A DNA stretch of 64,000 nt from positions 62,001 through 126,000 of the forward strand of contig NZ_CP101323.1 in assembly GCF_024300825.1 (NCBI RefSeq), read 5' to 3'. Shown piece after piece: positions 1-7,044 of this stretch. Positions within the stretch are counted from its first letter, which is position 1. Each line of letters starts with the position of its first letter. The notes below the pieces were generated by a model. The model saw only the letters and a list, made by a program, of their open reading frames with translations. It did no database searches and was not told where the DNA came from. The translations under genes were made by a program, and so were the position numbers. The DNA comes from Natronomonas gomsonensis. Its GTDB lineage: Archaea; Halobacteriota; Halobacteria; Halobacteriales; Haloarculaceae.

Positions 1-1040
1 AACAGGTGATGCAGCGGCCCGGAGTAAATCGGCCCGCCGCGGAACACCATGTCGTTTTGGACGGCCGTCAACTCCGAGGCCGTCTCGTGGTCTTTCATGA
101 ACGCGAGGACGGTGTCTTCGAACTCCGCGCGGCTCTTGTTCTCGTGGCCGCGAATCAGGATGGAGTCGGGGTCGACCTCGAGCATCGTCTCGTAGTCGAT
201 TTGGCCCCGCTCGGTCGTCGAAAGCCCCTCGATTCCCGTGTCGGCGAGTGCGTCGGTGATGCCGAGGTCGCGGAACTGCTTTTTGTTCGTCCCTTGGTCG
301 CTCACGCGGTAGGGGTAGAAGGCCTCGGGCTCGTTTGCGGCGGCGAAGGTCAACAGTGCGTTCGGCCGGTCGTCGGCCGACGGGAGGTCGGCCTGAACGT
401 CGGCGAGAACGTCGTCGTGGAACTGCTTGAGTTGGGTAAACCGCTCCTGCTCTTGGTAAATCTTGGCGACCTTTTCGAAGGCCTCGTACAGCGTGTAATA
501 CCGGTAGTCGTGCCACTCGTCGGTCCGGCGGAAAATCGTGTTCCCGATGAACGGCGCGACGGTGTTGCCGACCTCCTCGATGTCGCTTTCTTCGAGTTTG
601 AACGCGCTGTTGTTGATGAGCCACTCGGGGTCGATGAGATGGAGGTCCCCGTCCAGTTCGTAGAAGAGTTCTCTGTCGATGCCGTTGTCGCTCAGTCGCG
701 TCAGCGACTCCGCGTCGACGCTGACACCGTTGAGTTCCTCGTAGTGGGTGGTGTGGTACCGCGAAGGCAGCCCCATCGAGAGAATCGAGTCGCCGTGGCC
801 CAACGCGACGGCCATGTCGCCGTAGTCGGGGAAGTAGTGGACGACACGCTCCGGGGCTTCCTCGAATTCGACGGACCCCACCGGCGCCATCGTCACCGAG
901 TACTTCCCCTCGGTGTCCGCACCGGAGTAGCCGACGTTGTCGGTACACCCCGCGAGAAGTCCACCGCCGAGTGCCGCCCCGCCGTACTTGATGGTGTCTC
1001 TCCGTGTCGGTGCCGCGTCGCGCCACGAATCGTTCGCCAT
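1..1040 (-). CDS. Iron/siderophore-type ABC transporter substrate-binding lipoprotein (3' end outside window)
   Basis: Translating the minus strand from the ATG at 1040 gives about 346 residues that stay open to the window edge, so the C-terminus is missing. The N-terminus has a Tat motif (TRRDT, residues 12-16), a hydrophobic stretch and a lipobox LLAGC, so it is an exported lipoprotein. The following VERVVHYFPDYGDMAVALG-like region and later DP-SILIRGH segment fit the helical-backbone binding proteins (FepB/BtuF fold) of Fe(III)-chelate importers. Two TTAGG-N4-CCTAA palindromes lie directly upstream, which supports an iron function. The cognate permease and ATPase would have to lie to the left of the window. 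Cobalamin or haem as substrate is not excluded. Confidence 0.82.
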   Translation of the reverse strand, partial: MANDSWRDAAPTRRDTIKYGGAALGGGLLAGCTDNVGYSGADTEGKYSVTMAPVGSVEFEEAPERVVHYFPDYGDMAVALGHGDSILSMGLPSRYHTTHYEELNGVSVDAESLTRLSDNGIDRELFYELDGDLHLIDPEWLINNSAFKLEESDIEEVGNTVAPFIGNTIFRRTDEWHDYRYYTLYEAFEKVAKIYQEQERFTQLKQFHDDVLADVQADLPSADDRPNALLTFAAANEPEAFYPYRVSDQGTNKKQFRDLGITDALADTGIEGLSTTERGQIDYETMLEVDPDSILIRGHENKSRAEFEDTVLAFMKDHETASELTAVQNDMVFRGGPIYSGPLHHL

Positions 1041-1044
1041 GTGG

Positions 1045-1060
1045 TTTAGGCTTCCCTAAA
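1045..1060. promoter_or_regulatory. DtxR-type palindromic operator, site 1
   Basis: TTTAGG-CTTC-CCTAAA is a perfect 6+6 palindrome with a 4 nt spacer, 5 nt upstream of the start codon of the binding-protein gene that reads leftward. The same 5+5 core occurs five more times in this window, always upstream of transport, GMC or glycosyltransferase genes. The similarity to DtxR/Idr-type metal-regulator sites comes from knowledge of the family; binding is inferred. Confidence 0.75.
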
Positions 1061-1081
1061 GAACTAAAGCAGTTTCGAATC

Positions 1082-1095
1082 TTAGGTGGGCCTAA
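1082..1095. promoter_or_regulatory. DtxR-type palindromic operator, site 2
   Basis: TTAGG-TGGG-CCTAA is a second copy of the palindrome, centred 36 bp from site 1 in the same promoter region. Paired sites suggest two regulator dimers acting on the leftward binding-protein promoter. The site is also just past the 3' end of the HEAT-repeat gene, which is transcribed toward it. Confidence 0.72.
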
Positions 1096-1106
1096 AACGA
1101 CGCGGG

Positions 1107-2126
1107 TCAGCGTGGCGCACCGCAGTCGGGACACATCGGCGGGCCGCCCTCGGGAAGTTCGAGGCCACACTGCGGACACGCCGACTCGTCGCTTCTTCGC
1201 ATCGCTCCGAGTACGTCGTCCGTGCGTTCACGAACCGCTGTCAGCGAACCGATGTCCTCGTCGAAATCCTCCGACCCCGCCTCCTCGACACCGGCGAGTG
1301 CGAACCGCACACGCTCGGTCGCGAACGCCTCGTCGTCGCCATCGCCATCGGCCTCGACCATGGCAACCAGTTTCGATTCGGGTATCGCTGCCGACGTGTC
1401 GGCCCGAGCCACGAGTCCCAACGCTTCGGCCGCCCGCCCGCGGACGTACGGGGAGTCGTCGTCCAACCGCGCGGAGAGTTCCTCGACTGCGTCGGCGACA
1501 GCCTCGGGCGCCGTACAGCCGACCGCGAGTAGTGCCGTCGCGAGGTGATAGCGGATTTCCTCGCTGTCGTCACCGAGGTGGGTCGCGAGCGTCGGAACGT
1601 GGTGTCGGAGTCGACTGGGACTCGCCACCGCCACGTGGGCCAACGCCTTCGCCAGTTTTTCGCGTACCTCGGGTTCGTCGAACTCCAGTCCGACTCGGAG
1701 GTCCGCGAGTACCCCGGGCGAGACGACTTCTTCGGGCACTTCGAGCGCGAGATAGCCGAGTGCCTCCGCCGAGCGCGCACGGACGTAGTAGAACTCCTCG
1801 TCGTCGGCGAGTCGTGCGGCGAGTGCGTCGGCGCCCCCGAGTGCCGCCTCCGGCGCCGTTCGGGCCACCGCCACGAACAGTTTGACCGTCGAGAGCCGAA
1901 TCGAGCGCTGTTCGTCGGTCAGAAACGGGACCAGCGCCGAAGCAATCGGCTCGAACGCCTCCGGGGCCTCCTCGGCGAACCGCTGTAGCGACCGTATCGC
2001 CTCCATTCGCGCCTCGGCGTCGGCCGCCCGCAGTTCATCGAGCGACGCGGTGGCCGCTTCTACATCGCCGCGTTCCAGCCGGTCGACTACGTCGTCGCTC
2101 GGCGCTGGGTCGGATGCGTCACCCAT
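1107..2126 (-). CDS. HEAT-repeat protein with C-terminal zinc ribbon
   Basis: The protein has 339 residues from the ATG at 2126. An AT-rich box (GTTTTTAGG) about 27-35 nt upstream supports this start over an upstream ATG at 2165. Most of it is short paired helices with repeated motifs such as VRARSAEALGYLA, VREKLAKALAHVA, IRYHLATALLAVG and VRGRAAEALGLVA, typical of HEAT/Armadillo scaffolds. The C-terminus has CPQCG...CPDCG, a four-cysteine zinc ribbon. Such proteins usually mediate protein-protein contacts; the partner is unknown. The neighbours give no clear functional link. Confidence 0.75.
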   Translation of the reverse strand: MGDASDPAPSDDVVDRLERGDVEAATASLDELRAADAEARMEAIRSLQRFAEEAPEAFEPIASALVPFLTDEQRSIRLSTVKLFVAVARTAPEAALGGADALAARLADDEEFYYVRARSAEALGYLALEVPEEVVSPGVLADLRVGLEFDEPEVREKLAKALAHVAVASPSRLRHHVPTLATHLGDDSEEIRYHLATALLAVGCTAPEAVADAVEELSARLDDDSPYVRGRAAEALGLVARADTSAAIPESKLVAMVEADGDGDDEAFATERVRFALAGVEEAGSEDFDEDIGSLTAVRERTDDVLGAMRRSDESACPQCGLELPEGGPPMCPDCGAPR

Positions 2127-2225
2127 GTTCTTCGACCCATGGATCGCCGACCAGCCTAAAAACACCCGGCGTTCGTCACCGAGCCTCCGGGGCCGAATCG
2201 GAGGTCGCGGCTGCTGGCGACTGAC

Positions 2226-2531
2226 TCAGGTGAGCCGCGACAGCAGCCGCGACACCAGTCCGCCCTCGGGTGGCTGCTGGTTGGCGTCGCCGTACTCGCG
2301 ATAGAGGTACGCGACGATGTCGTCGCTTTCGGCCATCCCCTCGATACCGTTCGAGTTGTCGACCAACACGGGCACGCCGTACTGGCCGCTGACTTCGTAC
2401 ACCTCGTCGCGATTCCGCCGTCGCCCGGCGACGGAGTGGGTCTCGTACGACAAATTCAGGTCATCTAGGGCTCGGCGTACCTTCGCACAGTAGGGACACC
2501 CGTTCAAATCGTACAGCTCGATGTCGGCCAT
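2226..2531 (-). CDS. Glutaredoxin-like protein
   Basis: 101 residues from ATG 2531. The N-terminus IELYDLNGCPYCAKVRRALDD carries the dithiol active site CPYC of glutaredoxins in a thioredoxin fold, followed by the cis-proline region YGVPVLVD and a C-terminal helix. The long in-frame extension upstream has no conserved sequence, so the start at 2531 is preferred. It probably reduces disulfides or handles Fe-S clusters in the cytoplasm, using haloarchaeal low-molecular-weight thiols. The final residues (QQPPEGGLVSRLLSRLT) are a variable tail. Confidence 0.88.
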   Translation of the reverse strand: MADIELYDLNGCPYCAKVRRALDDLNLSYETHSVAGRRRNRDEVYEVSGQYGVPVLVDNSNGIEGMAESDDIVAYLYREYGDANQQPPEGGLVSRLLSRLT

Positions 2532-2653
2532 GCTTGGAGATGTCGTTTGTGACTCCTGAATCCGCCGCGATGGGGTATCGCCTTCGCACAGCCGCCCAGT
2601 AGTTTCTGCCGATGACACAGCGTTTATGCGTCGTCTTCGAGTGGCCAAACCCG

Positions 2654-3403
2654 ATGACTGCGACTGTTCGCGGGACGGTACGGGGGATGGCGAACCGAGC
2701 GAATCCGGCGTTTGCGGTCGGCGCTGTCGCGATACCCGTTCTCGCCTTGGTGTACGTCCTCCAGTGGGGGAATCGACCACAGCACATCTACGTCCACGTC
2801 ATGGCTGGCGTACTGTGGACCGGCATCGACCTGTTCATGGCGATGGTCTTGGGGCCGGTGTTGGGTGGGCTGGCCGTCGAAGAGCGGGCGAACGTCTTCC
2901 AGCGATTCACGCCCAAGATGACGTTCCTGATGCCGACGCTGGCGCTCGTCACCATCGCCGGCGGCATCACGCTCGCACTGCGGTTGGAGGTGTTCTCGAA
3001 CGCCCAGCCGTGGCTCGCGCTGTTCACCGCCGCCTCGCTTTTGCCCGCGATTATTCTCATCGGCTGGCAGTTCGACGCCTTCCGGGACTGGCGGTGGCTG
3101 GCCGTCTTCGCCGTCGTCCTCGTCGGCTCCGGCGGGTATCTCGCCGCGACGCTGCCGGCGTTTGCGATGACCGAACCCTCAATCGCCGTCGCACTCGGCA
3201 TCGTCACCGTCCTCAGCGTCCTCGGCTTCGGTGTCCTCATGCCCGGTGAGGTGCGGATGTATCGGGAGATGGTCTCGGAAAACCCCGACACCGACGTCAT
3301 CAGCAACATCGGGATGCGCAACGCGAAACTCAGCGGGATTCAGGGGCTGTTCCAACTCGCCGTCATCGTCGTGATGGTGTGGATTCGCTGGGGTAATCTC
3401 TGA
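2654..3403 (+). CDS. Integral membrane protein, CopD/DUF2269-like
   Basis: 249 residues from ATG 2654; a TTTATG box at 2623-2628 is at leaderless distance, which favours this start over the ATG at 2612. About seven hydrophobic segments are visible, including a histidine-bearing helix (HIYVHVMAGVLWTGIDLFMAMVLGP) resembling the first helices of CopD/DUF2269 membrane proteins. The conserved histidines could bind haem or metal, but no function is established. It stands alone between glutaredoxin and a CHY zinc-finger gene. Confidence 0.62.
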   Translation: MTATVRGTVRGMANRANPAFAVGAVAIPVLALVYVLQWGNRPQHIYVHVMAGVLWTGIDLFMAMVLGPVLGGLAVEERANVFQRFTPKMTFLMPTLALVTIAGGITLALRLEVFSNAQPWLALFTAASLLPAIILIGWQFDAFRDWRWLAVFAVVLVGSGGYLAATLPAFAMTEPSIAVALGIVTVLSVLGFGVLMPGEVRMYREMVSENPDTDVISNIGMRNAKLSGIQGLFQLAVIVVMVWIRWGNL

Positions 3404-3443
3404 GCGACCGACAGTTTTTGTCGCTGCGGCCCAACCGGCGACC

Positions 3444-3794
3444 GTGAAGGTTCACGGCCACGAGGTCCGCGGCGTCGGCGTCGACAGCGAGACGCGGTGT
3501 GCCCACTACGGCACCGAGCGCGACGTCGTGGCGATGAAATTCGGCTGCTGTGAGACGTACTACCCCTGTTTCCGCTGTCACGCCGAGACGACCGACCATG
3601 ACGCCGAGCCGTGGCCGCTCGAACGCCGTGACGAACCGTCCGTGCTGTGTGGCGCCTGCGGCGCCGAACTCGCCGCCCAAGAGTACATGGGCGTCGACTC
3701 CTGTCCGGAGTGTGGCACGCGGTTCAACCCGGCCTGCGCCGACCACTACCACCTCTACTTCGAGGGCGTCGAGGAGACGCCCGACCGGCGGTAG
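3444..3794 (+). CDS. CHY-type zinc finger protein
   Basis: 116 residues with a GTG start at 3444 and an AT-rich box (AGTTTTTG) about 30 nt upstream. It contains RCAHYGTERDVVAMKFGCCETYYPCFRCHAE, the CHY zinc-finger arrangement, then a second pair CGAC...CPECG with H residues near the end (CADHYHLYF). About ten Cys/His residues suggest two or three bound zinc ions. In eukaryotes the CHY domain occurs in RING ubiquitin ligases; the archaeal stand-alone form has no known function. Confidence 0.82.
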   Translation: MKVHGHEVRGVGVDSETRCAHYGTERDVVAMKFGCCETYYPCFRCHAETTDHDAEPWPLERRDEPSVLCGACGAELAAQEYMGVDSCPECGTRFNPACADHYHLYFEGVEETPDRR

Positions 3795-3822
3795 TTTTGT
3801 CACCGGCGACGCAATCGGGGGT

Positions 3823-4374
3823 ATGGCAGACGAAGACGACCTCGCGTGGGAGACGCTGGATTCCGAAACCGACTACACCTGCCCCGGCTTCGACGTGGTG
3901 CGCGACGAAGTCCGGCTCCCGGACGGCACCGACACCGAGTTTCACTACGTCTCGGAACCGCCGTCGGTCGTCGTGTTGCCGTTCACCGACGACGGCGACG
4001 TGGTCGTCATCGAGGAGTGGCGACAGGCCGTCAAACGCAGCAACTACGGCCTGCCAGCAGGCGGCCTTGAAGACGACGACACCGACCTCCTGGCGGCGGC
4101 CCACCGCGAACTGCAGGAGGAGACTGGCTACGAGGCCGACGCCATCGAGCGGCTGGCGACGTACGAACCGGCCAACGGCCTGTTCGATTCGGTGTTTCAC
4201 TACGTCGTCGCCCGCGGGTGTACCCCGACCGCCGAACAGGACCTCGACGACAACGAGTCGATTCGTGTGACGACTACGACCTTCCCGGAACTGCAAGAGC
4301 GGGCCGTCACCGGCGACCTCAGAGACGGGCGGTCGGCGCTTGCGGTGTTGCAGTACGCGGTTCGGGTCGACTAG
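3823..4374 (+). CDS. Nudix hydrolase, ADP-ribose pyrophosphatase-like
   Basis: 183 residues from ATG 3823, with a TTTTGT-type box 30 nt upstream. The Nudix box is clear: GGLEDDDTDLLAAAHRELQEETGY matches GX5EX7REUXEEXGU. The preceding VVVIEEWRQAVKRSNYGLPAGG is typical of ADP-ribose/NDP-sugar pyrophosphatases, with Mg-dependent cleavage of a nucleoside diphosphate-X bond. It is a cytoplasmic house-cleaning enzyme. Its stop codon overlaps the stop of the convergent SDR gene within one CTAG tetranucleotide. Confidence 0.88.
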   Translation: MADEDDLAWETLDSETDYTCPGFDVVRDEVRLPDGTDTEFHYVSEPPSVVVLPFTDDGDVVVIEEWRQAVKRSNYGLPAGGLEDDDTDLLAAAHRELQEETGYEADAIERLATYEPANGLFDSVFHYVVARGCTPTAEQDLDDNESIRVTTTTFPELQERAVTGDLRDGRSALAVLQYAVRVD

Positions 4375-5453
4375 TTCATCGCCCCCTCGTCGATATCTGG
4401 GTTCTCGCGGACGAACTCGACGAGGTTCTCGGCGTAGGATTCGAACGAGGGGCACTCGATACCCGACCCTTCGAGGTCCTCGACGGCGTTGGTACAATCG
4501 AAGCTCGCTCCCCACGTCTGATACTCCAGCCCGCCACTTTTGAGTAGGTCGCTGTCGGGCGATAACGACGCGAGGAGTCCCTTGACGATGCCCTTCGGAT
4601 ACGGGACGACGATGGTTCGACTCTTGCCGGCGGCGTCGCCGAAGGTCTTGATGAGTTCGGTCGTCGTCGGCGGGTCGGGGTCCGCGAGATGATACACCTT
4701 CCCCTCGGATTCCTCGATGCCGCTGAGGTAGCCGATGGCATCGACGATGTAGTCGCGGGGAACGATGTTGAATTCGGCGTTGCCGGCCCCGCGGGGCGCC
4801 GGAATCACGGCGTTGTCGCCTTGGTCGAGCAGCATCTCGACGAAGGCGTAGGGGCCGTCGTACTTCTGTGTCTCGCCGGTTTCGCTGTCGCCGACGGCGA
4901 CCGCCGGCCGATAGATGGTCGTCGGAACCTCGTCCATCCGCTGTTGGACGAGCACCTCGGCCATGTGTTTTGTCGTCTCGTAGTAGTTACAGAACTGCTG
5001 GCCCTCTTGTAGCATGTCCTCGGTGAACCGCCCTTCGTAGGTGCCCGAGACGACGACGGAACTGACGTAGTGCAGGCGGTCGACGTTCCCACCTTCGGCG
5101 AAATCGAGGACGTGCCGCGTCCCCTCGATGTTGACCAGCCGGCCGGGTTCGCGGTCCATCGTTAAGTCGTAGATGGCCGCGAGGTGATACACCTCGACGC
5201 TGTCGGCCTGGAGGTCGTCGTAGGCCTCGCCCAACCCGAGGTCGGCGTCCGTGATGTCGCCCTCGACCAACTCGATGCGCCCCTCGGCGTCGTGTTCGGC
5301 CTCGATTTCTTCGGCTTTCGTTTCGGCCTGCGAGCGGTACTTCGACTGAATGAGACAGGTGACGGTCGTCTCGGCGTCGTGCCGGTCAAGCAGTCGTTCG
5401 ACGAGTGCGCTCCCGAGGAACCCGGGGAAGCCAGTGAGGAATACCGTCGTCAT
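4371..5453 (-). CDS. Extended SDR / NAD-dependent epimerase-like oxidoreductase
   Basis: 360 residues from ATG 5453 (an in-frame GTG two codons earlier is possible). N-terminal TGFPGFLGSALVERLL is the TGxxGxxG Rossmann motif; VYHLAAIYDL, SSVVVSGTYEG and the YYETTKHMAE active site (YxxxK) follow. The start resembles the male-sterility/thioester-reductase branch (NAD_binding_4). It probably uses NADP to reduce or epimerise an unidentified, possibly lipid or sugar-linked, substrate. Its 3' end overlaps the Nudix gene stop, convergently. Confidence 0.8.
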   Translation of the reverse strand: MTTVFLTGFPGFLGSALVERLLDRHDAETTVTCLIQSKYRSQAETKAEEIEAEHDAEGRIELVEGDITDADLGLGEAYDDLQADSVEVYHLAAIYDLTMDREPGRLVNIEGTRHVLDFAEGGNVDRLHYVSSVVVSGTYEGRFTEDMLQEGQQFCNYYETTKHMAEVLVQQRMDEVPTTIYRPAVAVGDSETGETQKYDGPYAFVEMLLDQGDNAVIPAPRGAGNAEFNIVPRDYIVDAIGYLSGIEESEGKVYHLADPDPPTTTELIKTFGDAAGKSRTIVVPYPKGIVKGLLASLSPDSDLLKSGGLEYQTWGASFDCTNAVEDLEGSGIECPSFESYAENLVEFVRENPDIDEGAMN

Positions 5454-5644
5454 ACCCACTACACCTGCGACTGCAACCTATACCTTGTGCCGGTCAAGAC
5501 GAGGTGGGTTTAACAAGGCCTCAGCGGTTCCGGTGTCCGCTTCCGCCCAACGCCCGGCCATCAAATTCGACGGTTCCGATTCGCAAAATACCGCCTCGTC
5601 ACCACGGGCCAAACGCCTTCCGTCCGGCCGCCGGGTTAGGACGT

Positions 5645-6709
5645 ATGACCGACCGTGTTTCGACGACACCGGGTGATACGCCGGTCGAAACCGTTCCCGA
5701 CGACTACGCTCGCGAGAAACGCTGGCTCCGCCTCGAAACGGGACGCGATGCGGGCAAGCGACTCTTCTTCCGCGACGAGGTTCACGGCGGTGAGAGTCCC
5801 GAACACACGGTCGTTTTCGTTCACGGCAACCCCGAGAACTCCTATACGTGGCGGCGAACGATTGCCGAACTCGACCGAACGGCGGACGTGCCGTACCGAC
5901 TCGTCGCCCCCGACCACGTCGGCTTCGGGCTGTCCGATACAGCGGACTACGAAATGGTGTGTCAAGACCACGCCGACAACTTGGGGGAGCTCATCGAATT
6001 CCTCGACCTCGATGACGTGACGCTCGTCGTCCACGACTGGGGCGGTCCCATCGGCATCGGCGCATTCCTCCGAGAACCGGATCGGGTTTCGAACCTCGTC
6101 GTGACCAACTCGACGGTGTTCCCGTTGCCGTTCGTCGGTCGAACGTTCGACGACTATCCGATGCCGTATCTCAACTGGTACCGGCAACCCCTTTTGGTTC
6201 CAGACTCGCTGTGGGGCTCGCTGGCTTCCTATGCGATTTTCCGGACGCCGACGGGCCCGCCCCGACTGCTCGGTGGCCAACTCCTTCACACCGCGCGGAC
6301 CCAACTGGGGGACTTCCCCGAACCGGCGGAGGCCCGCCGCGTCTTCTTCGAACAGTTCGAACATCGGGGAAACGTCCGCTCCTCGAAGCGTCTCGTCCGT
6401 CAGACCCGCCACTGGGGACACGGCAACACGTTCGAGGACCCCGAGTTGGGGACGCGCAACACGCGACCGTTCTACGAGTTCATCCACGAGCGCATCGGTG
6501 AGGCCTGGGGAGAGGAGGTCGATGCCCGAATGGTCATCGGTCGCTGGGACCCGACCGCGAAACCGGCGGTCGTCGACCAGTGGGTCGACGCCTTACCGCA
6601 ACTCGAAGGGAACGTCGACGCGTATCCCGACCGCGGGCACTTCATCGAGGAGCGAGAACCCGAAGCCATCGCAAGCGCTATCGCGGATGTCGGCGGACTA
6701 CGGAGGTAA
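5645..6709 (+). CDS. Haloalkane dehalogenase-like alpha/beta hydrolase
   Basis: 354 residues from ATG 5645. FVHGNPENSYTWR (Asn62) and VVHDWGGPIG (Asp131-Trp132) match the oxyanion/halide-binding Asn and nucleophile-Trp pair of haloalkane dehalogenases; DRGHFIEEREPE (His332) is the expected catalytic histidine. These enzymes hydrolyse a carbon-halogen bond to an alcohol plus halide. True dehalogenase activity is inferred from residues only; an epoxide hydrolase or other alpha/beta hydrolase remains possible. The stop is followed in frame by a gene remnant. Confidence 0.8.
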   Translation: MTDRVSTTPGDTPVETVPDDYAREKRWLRLETGRDAGKRLFFRDEVHGGESPEHTVVFVHGNPENSYTWRRTIAELDRTADVPYRLVAPDHVGFGLSDTADYEMVCQDHADNLGELIEFLDLDDVTLVVHDWGGPIGIGAFLREPDRVSNLVVTNSTVFPLPFVGRTFDDYPMPYLNWYRQPLLVPDSLWGSLASYAIFRTPTGPPRLLGGQLLHTARTQLGDFPEPAEARRVFFEQFEHRGNVRSSKRLVRQTRHWGHGNTFEDPELGTRNTRPFYEFIHERIGEAWGEEVDARMVIGRWDPTAKPAVVDQWVDALPQLEGNVDAYPDRGHFIEEREPEAIASAIADVGGLRR

Positions 6710-6970
6710 GCGGACCGAGAAAACGGTGCGGCCCGGGAACTCGATGTTCTGGAGGGTGTCGCCGGCTTCGGCACGGCCGAGAACACCGTCATCGATGCCG
6801 ACCACGGTCCCTTCTCACCGGAGGGCTTCGCCGACGCCGAGGATGAAGGCGACGACTTCGCGCACCACGAACCCGTCGATGCGGGCCACGTGTCACCCGG
6901 TATCGGCCCGAAAGAGCGGATGTTCGGACTGCTCGTGGACTTCCTCGACCGGCGGGTCGGTGGGCTCTGA
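6710..6970 (+). pseudogene. Start-less gene remnant in frame after the hydrolase stop
   Basis: The 261 nt after the hydrolase stop are open in the same frame for 86 codons, with strong haloarchaeal codon bias and acidic composition (segments such as GFGTAENTVIDADHGPF and SPGIGPKERMFGLLVDFL), ending TGA at 6968-6970. There is no suitable start codon near the beginning, so this looks like the C-terminal relic of a deleted gene rather than an expressed protein. I do not recognise the family. A sequencing error or a readthrough extension of the hydrolase is a less likely alternative. Confidence 0.55.
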
Positions 6971-7044
6971 AGAGGGCCGCTGTCGCCCGTTTCGAGGGCG
7001 AAGTATCGGCTGACATTGAAATACTGGCAACGAGTAGACTACGT

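Noticed and set aside
6..1049. Long plus-strand open frame of 347 codons across the left edge
   Set aside because: It is the antisense shadow of the binding lipoprotein gene on the minus strand, which has a Tat signal, lipobox and family motifs.
2153..2160. CCTAAAAAC near the HEAT-repeat gene start as a possible metal-regulator site
   Set aside because: Only a half site, without the TTAGG arm; it is better explained as the gene's TATA-like box read on the minus strand.
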